This document shows, piece by piece, positions 8,786 through 17,531 of a stretch of 64,000 bases of DNA. The notes under the pieces were generated by a model, which did no database searches, was not told where the DNA came from, and saw nothing but the letters and a program-made list of their open reading frames with translations. How positions within the stretch are numbered: the stretch's first letter is position 1; the number at the start of each line of letters is the position of its first letter. The position numbers and the translations under genes were made by a program. The stretch comes from RYN-230 sp963717125 (GTDB lineage Bacteria > Actinomycetota > Actinomycetes > Streptosporangiales > Streptosporangiaceae): contig CAVQVG010000017.1 in NCBI GenBank assembly GCA_963717125.1, positions 620,001 to 684,000 on the forward strand, given 5' to 3'.

Positions 8786-9654
8786 CAGCTCTGCGCGGGC
8801 TGCACCACGTCGGTGATCGAGTTGTACTCCTCGTTGCTGAGCTCGATCGCGACCGCCGCGACGTTCTGCGCCACGTGCTCGGGTGATCCCGAGCCGGGGA
8901 TCGGCAGGATCACCGGCGACCGGGCCAGCAGCCAGGCCAGCGCGATCTGCCGCTCGCTGACCCCGTGCCGCTCGGCCGCGGCGAGCACCGGGATGATCTG
9001 CTCGGTGTCCTGGATCGGCGCCCACGGCAGGAACGCCAGGCCGTCCTGACTGCACAGGTCGACCATCTGTTCTGAGGCACGGTCGTTGACGTTGTACCGG
9101 TTCTGCACGGACACGATCGGGGCGATCCGCTCCGCCTCGCGGAGCTGGTCTTCCCGCGCGTTGGAAATCCCGATGTGCCGGATCTTCCCCTCGGCCTTCA
9201 GCTCGGCCAGGGCGCCGATCGAGTCCGCGAGGGGCACCCGCGGGTCCGGCCGGTGCAACTGGTACAGCGGGATCTGCTCCAGCTTGAGCCGGCGCAGGCT
9301 GCTCTCGCACTGCGCGCGGAGGTGCTCCGGGCGCCCGTCCGCGTCCCAGCGTCCCGGGCCCGGCCGGACCAGGCCGCCCTTGGTCGCGATGACCAGGTCG
9401 TCCGGGTACGGGTACAGGGTTTCCGCGATGATGGTTTCGCTGACGTCCGGGCCGTAGGAGTCGGCCGTGTCAATGAAATTCACTTCCAGCTCAACGGCCT
9501 TGCGTAGAGCTGCCTTAGCCTGCTCGCGGTCGGCGGGCTCACCCCAGATGCCCGGGCCGGTGATCCGCATCGCGCCGTAGCCCAACCGGTTGACGGTCAG
9601 GTCGCCGCCGATGTCGATGGTCCCGGCCGCCGCGGCCGTCGGTTGGCTCGTCAT
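8785..9654 (-). CDS. Aldo-keto reductase
   Basis: A 289-residue NADPH-dependent (beta/alpha)8 oxidoreductase. The catalytic tetrad is visible: Asp62 and Tyr67 in FIDTADSYGP, Lys92 in VIATKGG, His134 in LYQLHRPDP. The nucleotide-binding end IPIPGSGSPEHVAQN is also typical. AGGAGG lies six bases before the ATG at 9654. It is the first gene of a two-gene unit with the FMN dehydrogenase, which suggests linked carbonyl/hydroxy-acid metabolism; the substrate is unknown. Confidence 0.92.
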   Translation of the reverse strand: MTSQPTAAAAGTIDIGGDLTVNRLGYGAMRITGPGIWGEPADREQAKAALRKAVELEVNFIDTADSYGPDVSETIIAETLYPYPDDLVIATKGGLVRPGPGRWDADGRPEHLRAQCESSLRRLKLEQIPLYQLHRPDPRVPLADSIGALAELKAEGKIRHIGISNAREDQLREAERIAPIVSVQNRYNVNDRASEQMVDLCSQDGLAFLPWAPIQDTEQIIPVLAAAERHGVSERQIALAWLLARSPVILPIPGSGSPEHVAQNVAAVAIELSNEEYNSITDVVQPAQS

Positions 9655-9822
9655 GGAAACCTCCTCGCACGGGGGTTCCACCCTTTCAGCCCGGCCCGGG
9701 ACGCCCGCAGCGGGGTGGGGGTATCGGCGCGGCGGGCCAGGCGGGCATGACCGATGGCTACGCAGGGTAAATATACAATGCTCAGAGTAATCACACTTCG
9801 ACCCGTTCTGAGGCAGGGCCGG

Positions 9823-10569
9823 ATGGCGGCAGCCGTGGTGCACCCGCTCGACCAGGCGGATCTGGCGTCCCTGGGCCAGGCCTGCGGGATCCCGCTGGCC
9901 GCGTACCGGCGCGGGCACGTGCAGACCTGTGTCAGCCGGACGCTGACCCGCTGCGGCGTGCCGGGCGTGCCGGAGCTGATCCGGCTGTGCTGGCGGGACG
10001 CGCCGGCCCGGGCGGCCCTGCTGCGCTGCCTGCTGGTGCCCACCACCGGCCTGTTCCGCGACCCGGAGCAGTTCGCCGTGCTGGCACGGGACATCCTGCC
10101 CGGCCTGGTGGCCGGCCCGCGGGGTATCCGGGTCTGGTCGGCTGGCTGCTCCGACGGCTCCGAGCTGTACAGCGTCGCGCTGATCCTGGACCGGCTGGGC
10201 CTGCTGGCACGGTGCCAGCTGCTCGGCACGGACATCCTGGCCGAGCGGGTGGCCCGGGCCAGCCGGGGCGGCCGGGAAACCGGTGCGGCCGGTCGCGGGG
10301 CCTGGGCCACCCTCCGCTGGGAGCGCCGTGACCTGGTCCGCGAGCCGCCGCCACCGGGCCGGTTCGATCTCGTGCTGTGCCGCAACGTGCTGATCTACCT
10401 GGATACCAGGGCGCGGGTGGCGGTCTACCGCAAGCTGGCCGCCGCGCTGCACCGGGACGGCGTGCTGTTGCTGGGCCGCAGCGAGTGGCTGCTCGACCCG
10501 GCGCCACTCGGCCTCGTCCCGGTCGCCCCGCACGCGTACCGGAAGGAGGCGGCATGCAGCGAGGCCTGA
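9823..10569 (+). CDS. CheR-type protein methyltransferase
   Basis: SAM-dependent methyltransferase of the CheR family, which methylates glutamates of signalling proteins. Seen: the helical N-terminal part, PTTGLFRDPEQF (equivalent of the CheR TxFFR motif, about 74-84), the SAM loop RVWSAGCSDGSELYS (103-117) and CRNVLIYLD. The usual GEE after the SAM loop reads DGSE. Homology begins after the ATG at 9823 (248 residues); an upstream ATG at 9754 would add 23 residues without family similarity. The last 16 bases overlap the kinase gene, so the two are translated together. No CheB, CheA or receptor genes are near, so the target is probably the kinase or a distant protein. Confidence 0.85.
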   Translation: MAAAVVHPLDQADLASLGQACGIPLAAYRRGHVQTCVSRTLTRCGVPGVPELIRLCWRDAPARAALLRCLLVPTTGLFRDPEQFAVLARDILPGLVAGPRGIRVWSAGCSDGSELYSVALILDRLGLLARCQLLGTDILAERVARASRGGRETGAAGRGAWATLRWERRDLVREPPPPGRFDLVLCRNVLIYLDTRARVAVYRKLAAALHRDGVLLLGRSEWLLDPAPLGLVPVAPHAYRKEAACSEA

Positions 10570-13433
10570 CCCGGCGCGCCCTGGTGGCCAGCCTGACCCT
10601 CGGCGCCGTTGTGGTGGCCGGGTTCGTGGCGCTTACCGTGGCCTGCACCAGCCTGCGCGGCGAGGAGCAGCACGACGACCAGGCCGCGCGCGTGCTGGCC
10701 ACGTCGAACGCGCTCGAAGTGTCGGTGCTGAACCTGGAGACCGGGCTGCGCGGGTACCTGCTGAGCGGCAGGCCGCCGTTCCTCCAGCCATACCGCGCCG
10801 CTCAGCTGGTCTATCCGGGCCAGTCCCGCGAACTGGCCGCGCTGGCCACCGCCGACCCGGCCCTGCACGCCCGGGCGGTGGGCATCGGCCGCGCGGTCAG
10901 CAGCTATGTACACAGCTGGACCGAGCCGGTCATCCGGCTCAGCCAATCGGACCTGGCCGCGGCCCGGCGGGCCGAGGCCGGCGGCAGCGGCAAGCACCAG
11001 GTGGACGCCATCCGGAGGCAGTTCACGCTGCTGAACGCCCGGGAGCGGACGCTGGCCGCTGCGCAGCGCGCGGCCTCGGACCAGACCGTCACGGTGACGT
11101 TCGTGCTCGGCCTGGTTGCCTTCGTGCTGTCGGTCATCCTGATCGCGCTTTTCGCGGCCGGACTGCACCGCGCGGTGGTGCTGCCGATGCACCGGCTCGC
11201 GGCGGCGGTGGCCCGGCTGCGCGGGGGTGATCTGGCCGCCCGGGTGCCCGAGCGCGGCGCGGCCGAGGTCGGCGAGCTGACCCGCGGCTTCAACGCCATG
11301 GCGGCCAGCCTGGAAGGCCAGCGGAACGAGGTGGAGCAGCACAGCGACGAGCTGCAAGGGCAGCAGATCGAATTGGAGAACGCGCTGGCCCTGGTGGCCG
11401 AGCAGAAGGAGCGGATCCAGTCGCGGCAGCGGTTCAGCGAGCGGCTGGCCGCGGAGCGCGACATCGAGGCGGTGGCCGCGGTCTTTCTGCGCCAGATCGC
11501 GGACCAGGCGGCCGCCCAGGTGGGCGCGGTCTACGTGCTGAACGAGCAGACCGGCGCGCTCACGTTCCGGGCCGGCCGCGGGGTCCGGGCCACCGATTTC
11601 GCGCCCATCCTGGCGCCGGGCGAGGGCCTGGCCGGGCGCGCGGTGGCCGAGCAGCGACCCGTCGTCGGCAGTTACCCGGAGACCTCGTTGCGGCTGCCGG
11701 GGCTGACCGGCGATCGGGTGATCCGCCGCGAGGTGCACCTGCCGCTCGGGCACCGGGACGAGGTGATCGGGGTGCTCAGCCTGGGCCGGTCCGACGAGAT
11801 GGCGTTCACCGCCGAGCAGATCGACGGGCTCGCTGAACTCACCCTGAGCGCGGCGCTGGCCTGCGCCGAGGCGCTCGGCCTGCGGCGGCTGGAAGTGGTC
11901 GCGGCCGAGTTGCAGTCGGTGATGGACTCCACCGACGAGGGCATCTACCGCTGCGACCTGAGCGGGCGGATCACGTTCATCAACCAGGCCGCGCTGGAGC
12001 AGACCGGGTATACGGCCGGGGAACTGCTCGGCCAGGACGCGCACCAGATGCTGCATCACAGTCATCTGGACGGCAGTCCATACCCAGCCGCGGAGTGCCC
12101 GCTGACCCCCGTCACGCGGGCCCGGGACGCGCGCTTCCAGGGTGAGGTGTTCTGGCGCAAGGACGGCACCCCGTTCCCGGTCAACTGCTCCGCGTCCCCG
12201 CTCCTGGACGGCGAGGAGCCGACCGGCCTGGTGGTTACTTTCCGTGACGTCAGCGAGGCCAAGCTGGCCGAGCAGCAGCGGGCCGTTCAGTACCAGGGGG
12301 CCCAGGTGCTGGCCGCGGCGGACAGCGTGCCGGACGCGCTGCCGCGGCTGCTCGGGCTGCTCTGCGACCCGCTCGGCTGGCAGCTCAGCATCGCCTGGCG
12401 GCCCGCCACCGACGACGAGACGGTGCTGCGCTGCGTCGCGGCGCAGGCCCGGCCGGGCCACGAGGACGAGCTGGCGCTGGTCAGCCACGAGACGGTGGTC
12501 CTGGGACAGGGCCCGGCCGGCCAGGCCTGGCAGAGCCGCCAGCCGGTCGCCGCGGCGCCCGGGCAGCCGCGGGCCGAGGTGGCCGTGCCGATCGTCCGGG
12601 ACGGCGCCGTCGTCGCGGTGGTGCAGCTGATCGGCAACCCGAACCCGGGGCTGGAGGGGCTGCCGGAGACGATCGAGACCCTCGCGGCCCAGCTGGCCCA
12701 GTTCAGCGAGCGCAAGGAGTCCGAGGCCGCCACGGCGCGGATCAAGGACCAGTTCGTCGCGACCGTGTCGCATGAGCTACGCACCCCGCTGGCCGCGATG
12801 GACGGCTGGCTGCACATCCTGCTGGACGGGGAGTCCGGCCCGCTGACCGAGGAACAGCGCCGCTTCCTGGGCACGGTCAAGCGGAACAGCGACCGGCTCA
12901 TGCGCCTGGTCGGTGACCTGCTGCTGATCGGGCAGATGGACGCGGGCCGGTTCAGCCTCGAAATCGGCGACGTCGATCTGGCCGAGCTGGTCACCGAGAC
13001 GGTGGCGCTGTTCGGTGGCCCGGCCGTGGAGAAGAAGGTCGAGCTGACTGCGGACGTGCCGCCGGCCGCGCTGCTCCGTGGCGACCGGCTGCGGCTCGGC
13101 CAGCTACTGAGCAACCTGGTGTCCAACGCGGTCAAGTTCACCCCTGAGGGCGGCCAGGTCAGCGTCGCTCTCACCGAGGGGGATAGCAGCTGCCGGGTCG
13201 CCGTCCGGGACAGCGGCGTGGGCATCCCGGCGGCCGAGCAGGGCCGCCTGTTCGAGCGTTTCTACCGGGCCTCCACGGCCAGCGGCACGGCGGGCTCCGG
13301 GCTGGGCCTGGCCATCAGCAAGGGCATCGCCGAGGCGCACGGTGGCACGCTGCGGATCGTGGACACACCCGGCCCGGGCACCACGTTCGTGCTGGCCGTT
13401 CCGGTCACGGTGCCCGCCGAGGCGCGGCGGTGA
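10554..13433 (+). CDS. Multidomain sensor histidine kinase (CHASE3-HAMP-GAF-PAS-GAF-HisKA)
   Basis: A 959-residue membrane kinase. Rough order: TM helix 8-30; CHASE3-like extracellular helices 35-175 (NLETGLRGYLLSG is the family signature); TM helix about 178-200; HAMP with a coiled coil to about 300; GAF 305-450; PAS 455-570 (MDSTDEGIYRCDLSGRITFIN); a second GAF-like domain 580-715; HisKA with phospho-acceptor His740 in VSHELRTPLAAMDG; ATPase domain with NLVSNAVKFTPEGG, VRDSGVGIP and GSGLGLAIS. GGAAGGAGG stands just before the ATG. It overlaps CheR upstream by 16 bases and the receiver gene downstream by four (GTGA). The sensed signal is unknown. Confidence 0.94.
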   Translation: MQRGLTRRALVASLTLGAVVVAGFVALTVACTSLRGEEQHDDQAARVLATSNALEVSVLNLETGLRGYLLSGRPPFLQPYRAAQLVYPGQSRELAALATADPALHARAVGIGRAVSSYVHSWTEPVIRLSQSDLAAARRAEAGGSGKHQVDAIRRQFTLLNARERTLAAAQRAASDQTVTVTFVLGLVAFVLSVILIALFAAGLHRAVVLPMHRLAAAVARLRGGDLAARVPERGAAEVGELTRGFNAMAASLEGQRNEVEQHSDELQGQQIELENALALVAEQKERIQSRQRFSERLAAERDIEAVAAVFLRQIADQAAAQVGAVYVLNEQTGALTFRAGRGVRATDFAPILAPGEGLAGRAVAEQRPVVGSYPETSLRLPGLTGDRVIRREVHLPLGHRDEVIGVLSLGRSDEMAFTAEQIDGLAELTLSAALACAEALGLRRLEVVAAELQSVMDSTDEGIYRCDLSGRITFINQAALEQTGYTAGELLGQDAHQMLHHSHLDGSPYPAAECPLTPVTRARDARFQGEVFWRKDGTPFPVNCSASPLLDGEEPTGLVVTFRDVSEAKLAEQQRAVQYQGAQVLAAADSVPDALPRLLGLLCDPLGWQLSIAWRPATDDETVLRCVAAQARPGHEDELALVSHETVVLGQGPAGQAWQSRQPVAAAPGQPRAEVAVPIVRDGAVVAVVQLIGNPNPGLEGLPETIETLAAQLAQFSERKESEAATARIKDQFVATVSHELRTPLAAMDGWLHILLDGESGPLTEEQRRFLGTVKRNSDRLMRLVGDLLLIGQMDAGRFSLEIGDVDLAELVTETVALFGGPAVEKKVELTADVPPAALLRGDRLRLGQLLSNLVSNAVKFTPEGGQVSVALTEGDSSCRVAVRDSGVGIPAAEQGRLFERFYRASTASGTAGSGLGLAISKGIAEAHGGTLRIVDTPGPGTTFVLAVPVTVPAEARR

Positions 13434-13852
13434 CTGGGTTGCCCGCGGCCGGGCCAGACGCGACCGGGCCTGAGGCGGCCACCATCCTGGTCGCCGACGA
13501 TGAGCAGGACATCCGCGAGCTGGTCGCCTACCGGCTCAGCCGGGCCGGCTACACGGTGATCCAGGCCCGGGATGGCGAGGAGGCGTACCAGCTGGCCGCG
13601 GCCGCCCGGGACCTGGACATGGCCGTGCTGGACGTGATGATGCCCCGGCTGAACGGGTTCGACCTCACCTACCGGCTCCGCCAGTCGCCGGTCACCGAGC
13701 ATCTCCCGGTGCTGCTGATGAGCGCCAGCGTGCAGGAGGCGGATATCGCCCGCGGCCTGAACGCCGGTGCCAATTCCTACCTGACCAAGCCGTTCAACCC
13801 CGACGAGCTGCTGGCGCGGGTGCGGGATCTGCTGGCTCAGCGGCCAGCCTGA
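13430..13852 (+). CDS. Single-domain response regulator
   Basis: A 140-residue receiver domain with no output domain. Acidic pair Asp23/Asp24 in VADDEQD, phospho-acceptor Asp68 in AVLDVMMP, a switch Ser in LLMSAS and Lys in SYLTKPFNPDE are all present. The GTG start overlaps the kinase stop by four bases. It probably takes phosphate from that kinase and acts by protein contact, like CheY. Its last 59 bases overlap the 3' end of the convergent GH31 gene. Confidence 0.94.
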   Translation: MTGLPAAGPDATGPEAATILVADDEQDIRELVAYRLSRAGYTVIQARDGEEAYQLAAAARDLDMAVLDVMMPRLNGFDLTYRLRQSPVTEHLPVLLMSASVQEADIARGLNAGANSYLTKPFNPDELLARVRDLLAQRPA

Positions 13853-16190
13853 TCTCCAGCCCGGCCCCGGCCGCGGTGATCCCCGTGGTGGTGATCAGGG
13901 TGCCCTGCGGGTGGGCGGCGGCGGTCCCGCCGGCCACCGGGCCGACGGCGTGGATGCCGACCAGCAGCAGCTGCCAGCGGCGGGGGGCAGGGGCGCCGGC
14001 CGTGGCCACCCGGATGACCGGCCCGGTGCGGGTCACGGTGAACACCGGCGGGTCCTGCCGGGGGTCGGCGACCGGGATCCGGGCGGTCCGGGTGGCCCCG
14101 TCGGCGAGCTGGTAGACGTGCAGTGTGACGCCGTCGGCGTAGTCGTAGTCGGGCCGGTCCTCGACCGCGCCGACTGGGATCACCGCGCCGGGCCGGGCCA
14201 GCAGCGGGACGCTCATGAACGAATGCCGCTCCCGGTGCCAGCGCGGCCCGGTGACCTCCGCGCCGGTCAGCACGTGCGTCCAGGTGCCGTCCGGCACGTA
14301 GTAGGAGACGTCGCCGTCCGCCCGGAACACCGGCGCCACCAGCAAATCGTCGCCGAGCATGTACTGGCGTTCTAGATGGGTACAGGCCGGGTCATCGGGG
14401 AACTCCAGCACCATCGCGCGCATCATCGGCACGCCCTCGGTGTGCGCCTGCAGCGAGGCGCGGTACAGGTAGGGCATCAGCCGCGCCTTCAGCTTGGTGA
14501 ACATGCGCAGCACGTGCACCGCTTCCTCGTCCAGCAGCCAGGGCACCCGGTAGGAGGCGTTGCCGTGCAGCCGGCTGTGCGAGGACAGCAGCCCGAACGC
14601 GATCCACCGTTTGAACAGGGCCGGCTCCGGGGTTCCCTCGAAGCCGCCGATGTCGTGGCTCCAGTACCCGAAGCCGGACATGCCCAGGGACAGCCCGCCG
14701 CGCAGGTTCTCGCCCATGGCCTCGAAGGTGGACTCGGAGTCGCCGCCCCAGTGCACCGGGAACTGCTGCGACCCGGCGGTCGCCGAGCGGGCGAAGACGA
14801 TCGCCTCGCCCTCGCCACGGTGCTTGCGGAGCAGCTCGAAGACGGTCCGGTTGTACAGATAGGTGTAGTAGTTGTGCATCCGCTCCGGGTCGGCGCCGTC
14901 GAAGTAGGCCACGTCGACCGGGATCCGCTCGCCGAAGTCGGACTTGAAGCAGTCCACCCCGGCGTCGAGCAGCGCGCTGAGCTTGGCCGCGTACCAGTCG
15001 CGGGCCTCCGGGTTGGTGAAGTTGACCACCGCCATGCCCGGCTGCCAGCGGTCCCACTGCCAGACGTCCCCGCTGGGCCGGCGCAGCAGGTAGCCCTTGG
15101 CCTGGCCCTGCGCGAACAGCGGTGACCGCTGCGCGATGTACGGGTTGATCCAGACGCAGATGCGCAGCCCGCGCGCCTTGAGCCGGGCCAGCATGCCGTG
15201 CGGGTCGGGGAACGTCCGCGAGTCCCACTCGAAGTCGCACCAGTTGAACTCGCGCATCCAGAACGTGTCGAAGTGGAAGACGTGCAGCGGCAGGTCCCGC
15301 TCGGCCATGCCGTCGATGAAGCTGCTCACCGTGGCCTCGTCGTAGGAGGTGGTGAACGAGGTGGACAGCCAGAGCCCGAACGACCAGGCCGGCAGCCGGG
15401 CCGGCCGGCCGGTCAGCGCGGTGTACTTGCGCAGGATCTCCTTGGGGGACGGGCCATAGATGAGGAAGTACTGCATGGCCTGGCCCTCGACGCTGAACTG
15501 CACCCGGGAGCTGGCTTCCGAGGCCACCTCGAACGACACCCGGCCCGGGTGGTTCACGAACACCCCGTAGCCCGCGTTGGTCAGGAAGAACGGCACGTTC
15601 TTGTACGCCTGCTCGCTGGATGTGCCGCCGTCCGCGTTCCAGATGTCCACCGACTGGCCGTTCTTCACCAGCGGCCCGAATCGCTCGCCGAGCCCGTAGA
15701 CGAAGTCGTGCACGCCCAGGTCCAGCTGCTCGCGGATGAAGTGGCTGCCCGCGTCGGTGTCGATGAGCGCGGTGCCCTTGGCTGGGCTGCCGGTCAGCCG
15801 CCTGCCGCCGGCCACGAAGTCCACCGACCACGCGCCGTCCCGGCTGACCACCGCGGCCAGGGCGCCCGAGGTGAACGTGGCCGCCTGCGCGTCGCAGCGC
15901 GTGCAGGGCTCGGCGGTCTCGCCCGCCGAGCCGGGCAGCAGCTGGAATTGGGGCTGCCGCGGGGTCCCGCCCGCGAAGTGGGTGATCTCCACGCCGATGA
16001 CGTCCGGCATGGGCGCGGTGAAGGACAACGTGACGGCGGGCCCGGTGAGCAGGTCACCCCGGTGGCGGATACGTTTCGTCGGCGCGTAGACCAGCAGCGA
16101 GCCGGGGGCGGCCGTGGCGTCGAGAACCTCGGCCGGGTGGCTGGCGCGCACACCCGGCCGCATCAGCCAGAAACCGTCAGTGAACTTCAT
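13794..16190 (-). CDS. GH31 alpha-xylosidase / alpha-glucosidase, YicI type
   Basis: A 798-residue glycoside hydrolase. Start MKFTDGFWLMRPG matches the usual YicI N-terminus, so ATG 16190 is preferred over one at 16244 that would read through an operator. Catalytic features: nucleophile Asp418 in CFKSDFGERIP and acid/base Asp484 in WGGDSES, positions close to those known in E. coli YicI (416 and 482); also HFDTFWMREFNWCDF and GFGYWSHDIGGFEG. It likely releases alpha-xylose from isoprimeverose-type oligosaccharides, though alpha-glucosidase activity is possible. There is no signal peptide, so it acts in the cytoplasm. It follows the LacI gene by 96 bases with an operator in between. Confidence 0.92.
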   Translation of the reverse strand: MKFTDGFWLMRPGVRASHPAEVLDATAAPGSLLVYAPTKRIRHRGDLLTGPAVTLSFTAPMPDVIGVEITHFAGGTPRQPQFQLLPGSAGETAEPCTRCDAQAATFTSGALAAVVSRDGAWSVDFVAGGRRLTGSPAKGTALIDTDAGSHFIREQLDLGVHDFVYGLGERFGPLVKNGQSVDIWNADGGTSSEQAYKNVPFFLTNAGYGVFVNHPGRVSFEVASEASSRVQFSVEGQAMQYFLIYGPSPKEILRKYTALTGRPARLPAWSFGLWLSTSFTTSYDEATVSSFIDGMAERDLPLHVFHFDTFWMREFNWCDFEWDSRTFPDPHGMLARLKARGLRICVWINPYIAQRSPLFAQGQAKGYLLRRPSGDVWQWDRWQPGMAVVNFTNPEARDWYAAKLSALLDAGVDCFKSDFGERIPVDVAYFDGADPERMHNYYTYLYNRTVFELLRKHRGEGEAIVFARSATAGSQQFPVHWGGDSESTFEAMGENLRGGLSLGMSGFGYWSHDIGGFEGTPEPALFKRWIAFGLLSSHSRLHGNASYRVPWLLDEEAVHVLRMFTKLKARLMPYLYRASLQAHTEGVPMMRAMVLEFPDDPACTHLERQYMLGDDLLVAPVFRADGDVSYYVPDGTWTHVLTGAEVTGPRWHRERHSFMSVPLLARPGAVIPVGAVEDRPDYDYADGVTLHVYQLADGATRTARIPVADPRQDPPVFTVTRTGPVIRVATAGAPAPRRWQLLLVGIHAVGPVAGGTAAAHPQGTLITTTGITAAGAGLEIRLAAEPADPAPAPAARRG

Positions 16191-16227
16191 CGAGCGGATC
16201 TGCCTTTCCGTAGCTGGCCTGCGGTTG

Positions 16228-16241
16228 TCGAAGCGCTTCAA
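16228..16241. promoter_or_regulatory. LacI-family operator upstream of the GH31 gene
   Basis: TCGAAGCGCTTCAA is a near-perfect palindrome with the CG-centred core typical of LacI-type operators. It stands 38 bases before the GH31 start and matches the site upstream of the lacI-type gene in 13 of 14 positions. Confidence 0.75.
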
Positions 16242-16286
16242 CACTGGCGCTGTCCATCGAAGCCTCCGGCCTGTGCGCGGTTGGGT

Positions 16287-17360
16287 TTAGCGGTCCGGGC
16301 CGCGGGTGCTGGCCCGGGCGGTGCTGGTCCCTGCGTTGGTGGGCCGGGCGGTGCTGGCCCGGGCGGTGCTGGCCCGCGCGGTCAGCCGCGGCGGCAGCAG
16401 AGTGGCTCGGGGCACCTGCTCCCCGGCCAGCTTGGCCATCACCAGCGCGACCGCCCGGGCGCCCACCTCGTTGGCCGGGATGGCGATCGAGGTGAGCGCG
16501 GGCGTGGCCTGCTGCGCCAGGTCGTCCGGGCAGATGGCGAGGAGGGACAGGTCCTCGCCGATCCGCCGGCCCGCGGCCCGCAGGCTGTCCAGCAGTGTGG
16601 CCAGGGCGGACTCATTGTGCACCACCACGCCGTCCAGCCCGGGCCGCTGCTGCAGCAGTTTGCGCACGGTGGCCCGGACCGCGCCGGGCGCCGGGTCGCA
16701 CGGCCAGGTGACCGAGCGCAGGCCGCGCTCCCGGGCGGCCCGCTCGAACCCGGTCTGGGTGCGCTGGGCAAAGCTGGTGCCGCGCTGGTACACCTCGGGC
16801 GGCGCGCCGATCAGCGCCACCTCCCGGCAGCCCGCGTCGGCCAGGTGCTCGGCCGAGGCCTTCCCGGCGGCCTCGAAATCGAGGTCGATGCAGGTCAGGT
16901 CCGACGAATCAGCCGGGAGCCCGATCAGCACCGCGGGCAGCCGCAGCGAGCGGAGCACCGGCAGTCGGATGTCGCGGGTCTCCACGTCCATCACGATGAT
17001 CGCGTCCACCAGCGCGGTGCCGGACACCCGCTGCAGACCCTCGACGCCCTCGTCCTGGGTGAGCAGCAGCACGTCGTGATCGTGGCCGCGGGCCGTGGTC
17101 ACCACCGAGACCACGAACTGCATCAGCACCGGGACGTAGATGCCCGAGCGGAGCGGGACGACCAGCGCGATCACGTTGGACCGGCTGCTGGCCAGCGCCC
17201 GGGCGCCCGCGTGCGGCCGGTAGCCGAGGGTGGCGATGCTGGCCAGGACGCGGCGGCGGGTCTGCTCCGAGATCGATCGCTTGCCGCTGAGCACATAGGA
17301 GACCGTGCTCGGCGAGACGTCCGCATGCCGCGCGACGTCAGAGATCTTGACCAAGGCCAC
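16287..17360 (-). CDS. LacI-family transcriptional repressor
   Basis: A 357-residue regulator. Residues 1-55 form the helix-turn-helix and hinge: VKISDVARHADVSPSTVSYVL with the LacI hinge ALASSRSNVIALVVP. The periplasmic-binding-like core follows to about residue 330, with the effector pocket segment DLDFEAAGKASAEHL. The C-terminal 28 residues are a degenerate ARASTARP repeat coded by GGGCGGTGCTGGCCC-like repeats (about 16305-16385), probably a recent expansion. It sits upstream of the GH31 gene on the same strand with a perfect operator 10 bases before its start, so self-repression and sugar-controlled expression of the hydrolase are likely. Confidence 0.92.
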   Translation of the reverse strand: MALVKISDVARHADVSPSTVSYVLSGKRSISEQTRRRVLASIATLGYRPHAGARALASSRSNVIALVVPLRSGIYVPVLMQFVVSVVTTARGHDHDVLLLTQDEGVEGLQRVSGTALVDAIIVMDVETRDIRLPVLRSLRLPAVLIGLPADSSDLTCIDLDFEAAGKASAEHLADAGCREVALIGAPPEVYQRGTSFAQRTQTGFERAARERGLRSVTWPCDPAPGAVRATVRKLLQQRPGLDGVVVHNESALATLLDSLRAAGRRIGEDLSLLAICPDDLAQQATPALTSIAIPANEVGARAVALVMAKLAGEQVPRATLLPPRLTARASTARASTARPTNAGTSTARASTRGPDR

Positions 17361-17370
17361 GTCCGAGGTT

Positions 17371-17384
17371 TCGAAGCGCTTCGA
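17371..17384. promoter_or_regulatory. LacI-family operator upstream of the lacI-type gene
   Basis: TCGAAGCGCTTCGA is a perfect 14-bp palindrome 11 bases before the repressor start. The partner site is at 16228-16241. Confidence 0.8.
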
Positions 17385-17531
17385 TGCCCAGGATGCTAAA
17401 CCCCTCCGCCGCCTGGCACAACCCTAGCTGCCGCGGGCCCGCTAGCGTGGCCGGCGTGACTTCCATCCCCCCAGCGGACCCGGCCGACCTGGCCGTGCTG
17501 GCCGCGGTGGGGCGCAAGCCATGACCCGGGG

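Noticed and set aside
3018..9654. A biosynthetic gene cluster made of the cysteate-type enzyme, P450, oxidase, dehydrogenase and reductase
   Set aside because: No synthase, synthetase or precursor peptide is present, and terminators separate the units; only the P450/cysteate-type pair has shared context.
17457..17523. 22-codon plus-strand open frame starting GTG
   Set aside because: Too short, no ribosome binding site, no context; probably chance.
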